NCBI RefSeq assembly: GCF_030052815.1
Contig: NC_079507.1
Coordinates: forward strand, 52,897,571 to 52,961,570
DNA from: Hevea brasiliensis
Lineage: Eukaryota; Streptophyta; Magnoliopsida; Malpighiales; Euphorbiaceae
Length of the DNA stretch: 64,000 nt
Reading direction: 5' to 3'
Shown here: piece by piece, positions 1 through 11,960 of the stretch
Position numbering within the stretch: position 1 is the stretch's first letter
Layout: each line of letters opens with the position of its first letter
Position numbers and translations under genes: made by a program
Notes under the pieces: model-generated
The model's database searches: none
Told to the model about the DNA's origin: nothing
Seen by the model: the letters and a program-made list of their open reading frames with translations, nothing else

Positions 1-556
1 GAACTTGAAATGATTGCTAATGTTGAGACCATGTTGATGGTTGTTGGAGTTTGAGAATGATTGGAAATAATTATTGGAAGTGTTTTTCACAGGTTCCGAA
101 GAACTATTTTCTTTATTTTTAGTCGGTACTCTGCCGGATTTTCTATAAAATTTTCAGAACCTCAAATAAATTATAATTTCAATAAATGACTTAAATGAAT
201 TTTATTTCATAAATTGTACTTCATAACTATGAAAAAAATAAATTAGGAAGAATAAAAAAATGATTGAATTAAAATAGGGTGTTCCGGTACACTGCGTGGC
301 ATATCTTGCTCGGCTACACTGTAGACGGGTAAGAGGTGTCACAGCTGGACTCTCCTAATTTTAGTTTCTGATAATTATTGGGTTAAGTTGGCCATAAATA
401 AAATTATAATAATTTGATTTAATTTTTTTTATATACATGTTGGGCCTAAATTTTGGGCCTGATCAGGTTTGGGGAATGGTAAGGTTTAGTACAGGCCTCG
501 GGGCTTGAGATTAGCCCAGATCCTAGTGCCGGTGCCCATAGGTTCGGGTCGTGACA
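1..556 (+). mobile_element. 3' part of a long LTR (Ty3/gypsy), cut by the window edge
   Basis: The segment holds a short motif, ttggaagtgtttttcacagg, also present near the 3' ends of the three complete LTRs in this window (about 28878, 39112 and 53573). It ends in gtgaca at 556, as those LTRs end in gtgtgaca. The 5' part lies outside the window. No primer-binding site follows, so it is either a solo LTR or a 3' LTR. It is clearly more diverged than the other copies, especially between 280 and 540. Confidence 0.6.
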
Positions 557-1647
557 ATTAAATTCTATTTTTATCATTATTTTATTATTATTTTTAAGTA
601 AAGAAGATGGATGAAGATAAAGAAGAAAATGTGGAGAAATAAATAATATTAAAAGAGCGATGAATTTGTAACTTTTTGTTACAAGTTTTAAGAAAAATTT
701 AAGATAAATTATCTAATTTACTTTTTTTTATATTATTATTGTTTAAGATCGTTTAGCTATGTACAGCATAGAAAATCAAACTCTCATTATAAAAATGTGA
801 TGAGTTAGTGAAGGAAGAAGTGAAAAAGAAAAAAAGAGACTTCAGATAATGTGGACAGAAATAATATCAAAAGATTTAAAAAATTTTAAATATTGATGTA
901 AAATTAATATTTAATAAAATTAAATGATAAAAAAAATTCATATAATTGATCTCATTTAATTTGAAATTAAGATTTAGTTGTTGCTATTCTTTATTATTGT
1001 ATCCAATTTACTGATTTCAAAACTTATTATTCAAACTTTTATATTTTTGTTAGTGATAAATTCACCTTTTGTGCTTTCAAATTCTAAAATTACAATCAAA
1101 TTGGACCATAGCAAAGATTCACCTTCTCATCAGCCCATCTTATTGGTATATAACAATTTTTTATTTATTTATATTCTATTCTAAAAAAATTATATTATGA
1201 AATATGTATGTACTACAATTTTAATCATTAATTGTGATAATTCTCTTATAGATTGTATTATAATTAATGATTATAATCAAATTATTATAGGTATATTTAT
1301 TTCACCAAATAAAAGTTTGCGTACCTTTATGCATAGGATAGGATTACTCAATTTTGTAACCCAGCATCGATTAAACCTTTCAATATAAATAAATAAAGGA
1401 CTATGATTTAGAGATCAATTTGATCTAAAATTTTAATAATATAAAATATCTTATTTATCTTTTATATCTTTTGAGGTAAAATTTCCCTTATTTTACATTT
1501 TTTTCTCTTTCTATAATTTTCCTCTAATTATATTCATTGATTTTTTTTTTAACAAATAATAATAAATTATATTTTCATTTATAAAAAAAAATTAAACTTT
1601 TTTTTACATTTATTTTCTCAATGAAGAATACATATATATAGCCATCC
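557..1647. other. AT-rich intergenic DNA
   Basis: No gene is recognisable. The short open frames at about 978-1388 are low-complexity, AT-driven translations without family resemblance, and I do not call them. Confidence 0.6.
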
Positions 1648-2800
1648 TATATTGATAATGTATATTTAAGTTAATCGTAACATTTATCATTTAAATGATT
1701 CAATTGAGTATAAAATTGAGTATTTGACATGTTATCTTATATTGATTATATATATTTTAGTCAATTGAGTCAATTTAATCAGTTAATTATGTGCAATATT
1801 ATATTGATTATATATATTTGATAATTATCATTTAATTAATTTAGTTGAATATACATTTAAGTCAACTGAATAAATTTGAGTGTGTAACATACTACATTAA
1901 TCATATTTTAGTCAATTAAACTTTTAATTGAGTAAATTGAATCAATAGACTATTTGCAATGTCGTGTTGATCATATATATTAGAGTTATTTGTGACAATC
2001 ATCATTCAAATGATTCAATTAAATATATATTTTAGTTAATTAAATCAATTGAGTATGTAATAAGTCACATTGATAATATATTTTAATCAATTTAACCTTT
2101 AACTGAGTTAATTTAATCAATTAATAATGTGCAATGTCCTATTAATTATATATATATTTGAGTCATTTGTGATAATTATTATTTCATTGATTCAATTGAA
2201 TATATATTTGAGTTAATTAAATCAATTTAAGTATATAACATGTCACTTGATCATATATTTTAATCAACTAGATCAATTAATTATGTGTAATATTATCATA
2301 TTGATTATGTATATTTGAGTCAACTGTGAAAATTATTATTTAATTAATTCAATTAAATATATATTTAAGTTAATTGAATCAATTTAAACATGTGATGTGT
2401 CACATTAATTATATATTTTAGTCAATTACTTCTATTTGTTTCAGAGTTGTTTCAATTTTTGGGCTTGGTTTGTTGTCTAGGCAAGGTTCTGCATTGGTTT
2501 TTTTTTTTTTACTCTTTGCCCTAGCTTTTTCTAATAAATTTTATGCTTATATAAAAAATGAATTGTTTTGAACATGTGATATGTCATATTAATTATATAT
2601 TTTTTATCAATTAAGCATTTAATTAAGTCAATTGAATCAATGTAATGTCATATTAATCATATATATTTGAGTAAATTGTAACAATTATCATTTATTTGAT
2701 TTAATTGAATCAATATGAATATGTGACATATCACACTAATCATATATTTTAGTCATTTGAGTTTTTAATTGAGTAAATTGAATAAAAATATATTATTTAT
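1648..2800. repeat. AT-rich tandem repeat, period about 156-175 bp, roughly 6-7 units
   Basis: Successive units begin with a tgcaat/tgtaat motif at 1792, 1955, 2130, 2286 and 2641. Each then has a run like attgattatatatatttgag, a block around attatcatttaattgattcaattgaatata, and a block around acatgtcacattaatcatatatttta. Unit lengths of 163, 175 and 156 bp can be read directly. Units are degenerate by eye. A piece of unrelated DNA at about 2429-2567 interrupts the array, and the repeat sequence resumes with part of the unit already seen before the interruption. Confidence 0.75.
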
Positions 2801-3015
2801 TTATACAAAATAATTTTTTTTAATTGAGTCCATTGAATTCATTTGGAATTATAACATTTTTTATTTATTTATTACCATATATACATTAATTGAGTCATTT
2901 AATCATTTTAAATTCAGATTGATTATTTATTTAAATATAATAAAATAATAAATATTGTATTTTTTTAATATTGATCAACACATTTTAATAAAAAAACTAT
3001 ATTATTTATATTTTC

Positions 3016-3018
<3 letters not shown>

Positions 3019-3064
<46 letters not shown>
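3019..3064. repeat. (AT)n microsatellite
   Basis: An uninterrupted AT dinucleotide run of about 23 units. Confidence 0.95.
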
Positions 3065-3066
<2 letters not shown>

Positions 3067-4232
3067 TAAGATAAAATTGAAAAAAAAAAGACAGTATATA
3101 TGATTTCATTGTTAATCTCTATCGCTAATAAAAAAATTATGATAAAAATTATTATAATATTATAATTTATATAGAAAACAATTAAATGATGAAGATTAGA
3201 ATTTAAAAAAAAAAATAGGAAAAAGATTTTTATATCGAGACTTGTTGGAGTTTCTATTCTCTAAGTTTTTTTTTTATATGAATATATTTTTTATAATTTA
3301 TTTACATGAATAAATTATTTTTTATGGGTTTAAAATTTAATTATACCTCTGTACTTAGTTAAGAAAGTTTAATTTAATTTATTTTTAATTTTTTATTTAA
3401 TTTATCTTAGAAGTTTTCATTTAAATTTAATTTAGCCTAAAAATTAAGAAAATCAATAAATTTAACTTCCTAATCTTCTGACTGAAATAAAAAAATAAAT
3501 AAATTTAGTCACAATATTAAAATATTAAACTTTTTAATTTTTTTTATTTAAATAAAAAATTAAAAAATTTAATTCATAAATTTTATTTTTTTAGATTAAA
3601 TTAAACTTAAATTAAAATTTTTAAATTAAATTGTATAAAAAGTTAAAAATTAACAACATTAAAAAGATTCAATGTAGCCAATTTTACCCTTTTTAAGAGG
3701 GAAGAAAAAAATAAAATAGTTGGATATATATTAAAACTTGTGATATATTTATATTGAAACTTGTAATATATATTAAAATTTTTACAATAGTCACAATTTA
3801 AATTTTAAATTTTAAATTTTTATATTTCTCATGTAAATAATACAAAGGGTATTTTAGTAAATTAATTTAATTTTTATATATAAAATGTCTTTATTATCGC
3901 ATTGATCCACAGATCAAATTGATTTCCCCACTATTTCCCACAAATAAATAGGACAAAGTATCAAATATGGAACTGCATAAGTTAATTAAATACTTAAAAA
4001 AGAGTACATAAAACCAGTGATTATCAAAATCAAGGAATTCCACACTCCAATTTAAAAAAATAATAATAATAATAATTCCCTACATTTGATTCTCACAGCA
4101 ATTTTATACTACCAGCATAAAATCTTTAGATTTGCCACACAACACAATAAAGTGAATTACCATAAAGAAGACACAGAAATTGAATTTCTTCCATATCCAT
4201 ATCTCCGATCAAAATGAAGGCTGTGATTATGA
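3065..4232. other. AT-rich flank downstream of the DUF3339 gene
   Basis: No coding signal is seen. Between about 3330 and 3650 there is degenerate inverted-repeat-like sequence (taatttaattt and aaattaaatta blocks) that may be an old foldback element, but its ends and target duplication are not visible. The last few hundred bases probably contain the 3' UTR of the minus-strand gene that starts at 4445. Confidence 0.4.
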
Positions 4233-4445
4233 TTATGAACCAATATACATGTGGATTCCAACAGCTAACAAGAAGATGCAAATCAGAGCAAAGTAGAGTA
4301 TAGAGTGAACCAGTATGGAAACTCCGCTCGTCTGAAAGTTTCCGAACTCGATGAATCGGTGACGACCCGGTATCTGAATCAGCAAACCTGGAGTTAAAAG
4401 TATAAACAGCACTACTGCAACGAACACTGGTCCCCAATCCGACAT
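4233..4445 (-). CDS. small DUF3339-type membrane protein (70 aa)
   Basis: The single-exon frame encodes 70 residues starting MSDWGPVFVAVVLF and ending VGIHMYIGS. This matches the plant DUF3339 family (about 68-72 residues) in length and signature: an MSDWGPV start, the central LTPGLLIQIPGR and FIEFGNFQTSG motifs, and a SILVHSILYFALICIF second hydrophobic stretch. Two membrane segments are evident, at about residues 7-22 and 47-67, with a short polar loop containing PGRHR between them. The molecular role of the family is not established; I infer only a small integral membrane protein. The ATG at 4445 is preceded by about 250 bp of less AT-rich sequence that looks like a 5' UTR. A longer overlapping frame (4126-4509) is a shadow. 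The gene appears intact. Confidence 0.9.
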   Translation of the reverse strand: MSDWGPVFVAVVLFILLTPGLLIQIPGRHRFIEFGNFQTSGVSILVHSILYFALICIFLLAVGIHMYIGS

Positions 4446-5559
4446 CGTTTGTCTCTTGCAGATCTGCTAGCTGCGCGTGTATGAACACTGAATTCTCTCT
4501 TGTGATCACTCTCGATGAGAGAAATCAAGCAAAAATGGGATGGTGACAAAAGAGATTATGAAGGTGAAGTATTGCTTTAAGAGAGAAGAGACAAAAAATG
4601 ATGAGTAGGAAAAGGGAAGGTTAGAGGATGAAGCTATTCCCATTCGGATTAACTTTTTCATCTCAGAGCACTTGCACATGCACCAAACCAGGAAGGAAAC
4701 TTCCACATAACTTTTAATTTTTATTTAATTTAATTAAATTTAAATTTTATTAAAATTTAAAAATAAATTTAAATTTTAGATAAAGATGTACACCATCCTT
4801 GGAAAATCAGTTTTAAAATAAATTTTATTAATTTAATTTTTAAATAAAATAATAATAATAATTTGCTGAGTTTTTATTTTTCATATTTTTTTTGTATTAT
4901 GCAACGTTTTTTATGTTTGAGATCGTTCGATTTTTACGAAGGCGTATGATTGGATGGATGATTTATTTTATTTTATTTTATGTGGAAATTTTTTTTTTCA
5001 ATTACTAGAAATTTTAGTACTTAATTATAATTGTTTATTAATAAAAATATTTACTTTTTAATAATATTTTTTATTTATTAATAAAATATAAAAGTTACCA
5101 TGTCTGATATAAACAAATACACAGATATGGTAACTTCTATTTCTGCAAACTCAAAACTTCACTACTAACCTAAAGTTAATCGGTAAATTTTTCTTTTTTT
5201 AATAATAATGTTTTCCAATTTGGTGATGTCCGGTCCCCACATGTCTAATTTGTTGATTTGCATGGATGATGATGAGGATTTTGTATTGGTTTTATTTAGC
5301 TTTGTCGGTAATCGGTGAGATGTGAACTGTCTGCTTAGCCACCAGGTTCGTCGGACATATCCACGGTCTCGAGTCACGGCCCGGCCCAACAAGTGCCAGA
5401 ACTTGAGTGGGGTTTTGCTCTAACCCAGCTCTGCCAGGTCTGATTTTTATACAAAAAACTTCCTATTCTAACATTCTTTCGCAAATTCTCTCTATTATTC
5501 AATTTTTATCACTTGTCACACTCACAATTTTAGAATTATTAATATGGTCTTCCTGCTTC
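4446..5559. other. 5' flank of the DUF3339 gene and intergenic DNA
   Basis: Bases 4446-4705 are the likely leader and promoter-proximal region of the minus-strand gene, because base composition changes sharply to AT-rich beyond 4705. A relatively GC-rich patch at about 5215-5450 contains no recognisable protein or RNA. Confidence 0.4.
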
Positions 5560-5905
5560 TTTATAGATTATTAATTTTTTTCAAATAAATATTTTTTACT
5601 ATAGTTTTAAATTTAAATATTATATATTTTAAGATATTGTATTACTTTAAATTATTTAATTATTTTATTTATATATTTCAATAATTAAATAAAATATATG
5701 AAATAATAAATTAATAATTATATATTTATTTTAATAATAAATTAAATTACATGATATATATATATTTTTATTTATTTATTTATTGATTATTTTACATAAT
5801 AACAGTAACATAAATTAATTGACATCAGTTATCAATTATTAACTAATAATAATAATTATTAATCATTAATTATTAATTACATTCAACAGTCAAACCAAAT
5901 AAGGC
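5560..5905 (-). repeat. AT-rich dispersed repeat, copy 1
   Basis: Read on the minus strand, this region resembles 11495-11960 on the plus strand. Both have a gataactgat block near one end, a long AT-rich middle, and a block like cttaaaatatata-aatttaaatttaaaa-tagta near the other. The two copies are therefore inverted relative to each other. The outer edge of this copy (cagtcaaaccaaataaggc) resembles the ends of some plant MITEs, but no target duplication was found. Confidence 0.4.
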
Positions 5906-7037
5906 ATATACACTGCTCCTTTCTTTAATTACAAACAGTTATAATCTATTTCTTATGATCCACTCTCCAAATGTCCGAATGATGGAGGAAAGATAACAAC
6001 TAAAAGAAAATAATAGGAGATAGTGATTTACTCTACTTGCCCCTATATGATTCAACGGATTCTCTTTAGAATTCAATTCAATTGTTTTTGTTTTTTTTAT
6101 TTTTATCAATTCTTATATTTTTTAAATTAAAAAATTAATTATTTTTTATTTACAAAATTTTATTTAAAAAAATAAAAATTAATTATATAAAAATTCAATT
6201 AAAATTTTCTTACAAATAATTTATTGCAATATTCGATATGTTGAGCAATTCCCTATTGAAACATCTAATGGAATACAATATATAATAATGGAAATAACCC
6301 CAAGTTGGATGCTGCATGCCATTGTGAATTACAAGCAGTAGCATCAAGGTTAAGCTTCATTATGCTTGTCTCCGAATATTAGATAATTAATTAGCATAGT
6401 TGTTAATTATTAGATTGCTAACCACAGGTTAAAATAATGCTAGGAGGGGTTGCACTTTTAGCTGAATTATATAGGAGACAAAGTTAAAGCATAATTATAA
6501 ACATCTAGTTGAAGAAAACAAATTAATTAAGAGATATAAAAATAAAAATCTATCCCAAAAGAGACATCTACTAATAAGGTAGAAATTTTCATTAAAAAAA
6601 TATTTTTGAACTTAAATATTATTAAATATATGAGAGGATGAGAGCTGCTCTTCATCGTCTAGCTCGTTTTATAAATCTTCTGTCATCTTAATCCAGAACA
6701 GGAACCGTATGTGAGTGATATGTCCCGTATGTCAACTAGCAAGAAAGAAAATAATCGAAATGCAAAACCAAAGATAACATTATTATGACTCTGGATAAGA
6801 AGAGAAATGGGTGATGATATCCAGCTGCTTGCGGTTGGAAAGGGCATATATTAATAGTTCTCCGTACGCTAGATTTAGTTCGATAATATAGTAATTTAGT
6901 ATGACTTATTTTACATATCATTTGACCTGACAGAGTTAAGATTGAATTTTCACTCTCTCAATTGCTCTTTCTAATGATAAAAAAATGATTTAAGTTTGAA
7001 TTATAATTAAAATAATTAAATAAAAAAAATTATAAAA
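5906..7037. other. intergenic DNA, nothing recognised
   Basis: AT-rich sequence without coding signal. The LINE insertion follows directly. Confidence 0.5.
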
Positions 7038-7049
7038 TATGAATAACAT
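7038..7049. repeat. LINE target-site duplication, left copy
   Basis: The 12 bases tatgaataacat recur exactly at 9404-9415 after the LINE tail. They are host sequence, so the ATG at 7039 that opens the first frame comes from the duplicated target and not from the element. Confidence 0.85.
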
Positions 7050-9380
7050 TCTGGATTTTGCTATGGCATACGACTTAATACTAGCAAATACCTATTTTAT
7101 AAAAAGAGAGTCACATTTAGTGACTTTCAAAAGTGGGCAACATAAAAGTCAAATCGACTTCCTCTTAACCAAGAAAACAAATAGAGCTCTATGCAATGAT
7201 TGCAAGGTCATTCCAGGAGAGGCTCTAACAAGTCAATATCGGTTAGTGGTCTTGGATGTCAAGTTTAAGAACAATTCAAGTAAGGTCAGAAGAAATAGTA
7301 TAGCTCGAACAAAGTAGTGGGAGTTCAAAGGAGTAAAGCAAGTGAAATTCAAAAATGAGCTTCTCGAGTCCGAAGCATGGAAGCAGGATATGGAGGTCAA
7401 TGATATGTGGATACAGATGGCATCAAAGATTAGAGAAGTAGCTAGAAAAGTACTTGGAGAGTCTAACGGACATGGACCACCCTCAAAAGAGAGATGGTGG
7501 TGGAATGAGGAAGTATAAAAGGCAGTGAAGAGAAAAAGGGAATGGTATAAGAAATTACCTAAATGTGATAATAATGAGGCATATGAACAGTACAAGAAAA
7601 CAAAGAAAGAGACAAAAAAGGCAATTAGTCAAGCAAGAGCACAAGCCTTTGAAAAGTTATATGAGAAACTTGGAACTAAAGAAGGAGAGAAAGATATTTA
7701 TAGATTAGCAAGGAGGAGAGAAAGGAAATGTCAAGATCTCAATCAAGTTAGGTGCATTAAGAATAAAGAAGGAAAAGTATTGGTAAAAAATGAGGACATT
7801 AAAGAAAGATGGATAAATTATTTTAATGATCTTTTTAATAATAATCAAAATGGTAATAGCATGAATATAGACTATAGAACAATAGAAAAGAATGTGAATT
7901 ATACTAGAATGGTTAGATCTTTAGAAATAAAGGAAGCAATTAAGAGAATAAAAGTGGATAAAGCTTGTGGACCTGATGGAATATCAATTGAAGTGTGGAA
8001 GTGTTTGGGAGATATGGGAGTGGCATGGTTAACTAAATATTTAATAAGATTATAAACTCAAAGAAAATGCCTGATGCATGGAGGAGGAGTATTTTAGTAC
8101 CTATTTTTACAAATAAGGGAGACATACAGAGTTGCTCAAATTATAGGGGAATTAAACTCATAAGCCATACTATGAAGTTATGGGAGAGAGTTGTGAAGCA
8201 TCGACTACGTAATGATACTTCTATCTCTCTCAATCAATTTGGCTTCATGCCCAGTCGTTCAACTATGGAAGCAATCTTTCTCATTAGAAGCTTGATGGAG
8301 AAATATAGAGATGTAAAGAAAGATCTACACATGGTTTTTATTGATTTGGATAAGGCTTATGATAGTGTTCTAAGAGATATCTTATAGAGTGTGTTAGAAC
8401 AAAAGAGGTTATCTATTAGGTACATACAAGTGTTGAAAGATATGTATGAATGAGCAACTACTATTGTGCGCACAGTGAGAGGGGACACAAGAGATTTTTC
8501 GATCTCAATTGGATTACACCAAGGATCAGCTATAAGCCCTTACCTTTTTACATTAGTTTTAAATGAATTGACGAAATATATACAAGAGAGTATTCTTTGG
8601 TGCATGATATTTGCGGATGATATTTGTTCTGATAGATGAGATGTGAGAAGGAGTAAATAGAAAGTTAGAGCTTTGGAGAAGTACTCTAGAGTCAAAGGGC
8701 TTAAGTTAAATAGAACGAATACAGAATACATGCATTGCAAGTTCAGTGAAGGCCAAACTGGTGATAGGAAAGGAGTTAGTTTGAATGAAGTGGTACTGTC
8801 CTAAAGTAATCACTTTAAATTACTCGGCTCAGTCCTTCAAGTAGATGGGGGATGTGAGGAGGATGTTAGTCATAGGATTAAAGCCGGATGGTTGAAGAGG
8901 AGAAGTGCCACGAGAGTTTTATGTGATCGCAAGATTCCCAATAAGTTGAAAGGAAAAATTTATCGTACAGCCATACGACCGGCTATGTTATATGGTAGTG
9001 AGTGTTGGGCACTGAAGGAATTGTATGCGTCTAAAATAAGAGTTGCAGATATGAGAATGTTAAGGTGGATGAGTGACCATACTAGACTAGATAAAGTCCG
9101 TAATGAGAGTATTAGAGAAAATGTAGGAGTGGTGCTAATTGAGGATAAGTTGAGAGAATGGAGATTGAGGTGGTTTGGTCATGTAAAACGTAAACATACA
9201 GAGACCCCAGTTAAACAAATAGTAGAGAATAGAAAGAAAAAAAGAGGTAGACCTAAATTAACTTGGAAGAGAGTAGTACAACATGACCTAGAAGCATTAC
9301 ACATTTCTGAGGATTTAACCCAAAATTATTTAGAGTGGATAAAACGAATCCATATAGTTGACCATAAATTTTTAGGATAA
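7050..9380 (+). pseudogene. decayed LINE polyprotein (endonuclease end, reverse transcriptase, C-terminal region)
   Basis: Three kinds of segment are recognisable. Bases 7050-7317 give the end of an APE-type endonuclease with the SQIDFLLT motif. Bases 7525-8640 give the reverse transcriptase: ACGPDGI, a WRRSILVPIFTNKGD block, NYRGIKLISHTMKLWERV, NQFGFMPSRST, FIDLDKAYDSV, and a catalytic FADD at 8610-8621. Bases 8892-9380 give the RTE tail with RWFGHVKRK and RGRPKLTWKRVV. Stops at about 7315, 7516, 8053 and 8385, plus frame changes, mean no functional protein can be made. The C-terminal block is the best-preserved part. Confidence 0.85.
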
Positions 9381-9403
9381 AAACTTAGTTGAGTTGAGTT
9401 GAG
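7050..9403 (+). mobile_element. 5'-truncated RTE-type LINE retrotransposon
   Basis: The element is bounded by perfect 12-bp duplications and ends in a short repeated tail, ttgagttgagttgag, as RTE-clade LINEs end in short simple repeats instead of a long poly(A). It begins inside the endonuclease domain, so the 5' part is missing, as is common after incomplete reverse transcription. It covers the endonuclease end, the reverse transcriptase and the RTE C-terminal region in one orientation, broken by several stops and shifts. Confidence 0.85.
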
Positions 9404-9415
9404 TATGAATAACAT
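9404..9415. repeat. LINE target-site duplication, right copy
   Basis: An exact copy of 7038-7049, directly after the ttgag tail. Confidence 0.85.
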
Positions 9416-11494
9416 AGAGTCATTAAATTTGTTGGTGTTTGTTGTGTGTTGTGTGAAGTTAGGATTCTTACATTGAAAATATATGGATCAACAAAAGATA
9501 TTTAAGCATGAATGATTCATAGATTTATTGGATTTTAGATTGAATGTGATATCAAACTCATTCACAAGATTCATTAAAAATAATTCTTCCCAAATGTGTG
9601 GATAGAAAAATGAAGCGGTAACTCTCAATGAAAAAAAAAAACCAGTGGAATAGTACGACACTCTTTATGAATTGGTGACTCTCGATAAAATGATGTGTAT
9701 GCTCACGTGAATGACAATAGCTTGATTGGTTTACGAAGAGTTTGGTGCAATACTCAAGATAATTTTTAGAAGTCGTTTCTGAATTTTATCACGTGTTTCA
9801 TTTTTATTTTTTAATTTTAATTTATTATTAAAAAATTAATAAATTTTAATTTTATTTCATAAAATTTCTTCAAATTTATTATAACATATTTATAACTTAA
9901 AAAAAATAAAATTAAATTTTTACATTATTTTCTCTCATATTAAAAAAATATTAACTACTCTAATTATCATTCAAATTTTTTTAAAAATATTAATACTATC
10001 ACAATTATCTAATTTTTGAAAAAGAAAGAAAATCTACCCTTTACTTAAACTTATAAAGTTTGATTCTTTGCTAATTCTAGCTACCTACCCTATAATTCAT
10101 CTGTTCACAAGAAATGACTCCTGGGTTCAATATTATTAAAATATAGTTGACATTAAATAAATTACTTTTTATAATTTAAAATGAAAAGATATTTTTATAG
10201 TCTCACCAAACTTGCTGAGCTGGTAATGCATGTTGACAGATAATTATCCAAACAAAAATTATTATGTAAAATTTGAAACACTAATTCTTAATGGTTGCTT
10301 CCTGTCTTACGTAATTATGTCATTTGCCCTATTAATATTAACTTGATGTCATGATAAGAAAAAGATTTAATTTTATCCTATTTTTTTTTCTAAAGTTCAA
10401 TTAATTTTAAAATCAAATTGAGACAATTTTTTTAATTATTATTTTGCATTAAGGCAGATGGCAAACAAGTTTGTGGTCTTTATTTATTTTAATATAATTA
10501 GCTCTAATTAAAATTTGAATTTAAGATGACAGTTTTGGAAATGACTATAAAAAAATTATTTTTTGTAAAGATGTATTAACATATCTGACATGTGATTGTC
10601 ATTTATATATTGATGGAGAAAAAGACAAGATTAATGAAATCAATCTATATGGCAACAAGCTAGTTTCAATATTTTATTCAGAAAATTAGACAAGTGGGAA
10701 ATAATGGATTGCCTTCACGCCTATCTGTTTCACTCAATTTTTACTTATTAATTATATTAGATTTTCAATTTAATTATTTAATTTAATTTATTTAATAACT
10801 AAAAACATATGTGTTATGTTCATGTTATGTTCAATATAGAAAAAAAAAATTAATTTAATTTATATTGACATTAAAAGTAACACTTAAATTCTTATATTTA
10901 AAAAAAATAAAATGTCCCTAATTTTTAGTTTTGTCATACAGTTTCATTCATTAATTTATTTTGTTAATTTGACTATTAATTAAAAGATTAGAAAATGATA
11001 AGTGAAAAATTAAAATGTTACAATAATGATAAAAATTTAAAGATGAAAGTGTTTATAATAATAAAATTTATAGATGAAATAATAATTTATTTTTAAGAAT
11101 ATTAAAATATTTTTATTTTTCATTAATTATTTTAAAAAATTTATAGATGGACAAAGTCTGACATAATCAAAAGAGGAATGTTTTCATTTTTTTTTAAAAT
11201 ATATAAATCAAAATATTAATTATGATAAAATATAGGTTGTCCCATCATTTTCATCTCTTTTATCAATGGTAAGCCAATTTCCCTTATTATTATTAAAAAA
11301 AAAAAAGAGTAGTTGTACTTATTTTGCTTAAATATTCTCCAGTATGGTCGAAGTTGTTTTTTTTTTATTTTTGTTAATTATTTTTTTAATAAATTTTATT
11401 TTCTTTATATAAATTTTTTTCTTATTTACAAAAATTTCTACCACTTTTCCCTATAGAATTTACCAAGATAATTTTTATTATTTAATTTAACTGT
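9416..11494. other. intergenic AT-rich DNA
   Basis: No gene, RNA or clear element is recognised. Confidence 0.5.
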
Positions 11495-11960
11495 TAGATA
11501 AAATTGATAACTGATAATTGATAATTGTTACCGTCAACTGATAACTGATTTATATTAAGTGTTATGTTTAATTATTATTGTTAATAAGTAAAATGACTAA
11601 TAAGAATATATATAATATTTTTATTTCACTATTAAAAGAAGTTATTATCATTACATATATAATATTTTTATTCTATTATTAAAATAAATTATTATTATTA
11701 TTAATTTATTATAACATATAATTTTTTATTATTAAAATAAACAAGTAATCATTAATTTACTATATTATATTATATATTTATTATTAAAATAAATATATAA
11801 TTATTGATCTATTATATCATTTTATTTGTTATATAAATAAATAAAAATTAAATAATAAAAAATATAATTATAAAATATTTCATTATTTAAATGCACTTAA
11901 AATATATACAATTTAAATTTAAAATAGTAGTAAATAACATTTATTAATAAAAATTAAAAT
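11495..11960 (+). repeat. AT-rich dispersed repeat, copy 2
   Basis: This is the inverted relative of 5560-5905. It starts near several gataactgat/gataattgat repeats and runs through long tandem-like ttattattaaaataaa segments. Ends are imprecise and no target duplication was found. Confidence 0.4.

Noticed and set aside
978..1388. Two short open frames in AT-rich DNA
   Set aside because: Low-complexity translations without family motifs, expected by chance in this composition.
4126..4509. 127-residue minus-strand frame overlapping the DUF3339 gene
   Set aside because: It is in another frame over a clear conserved gene and has no conserved features of its own.
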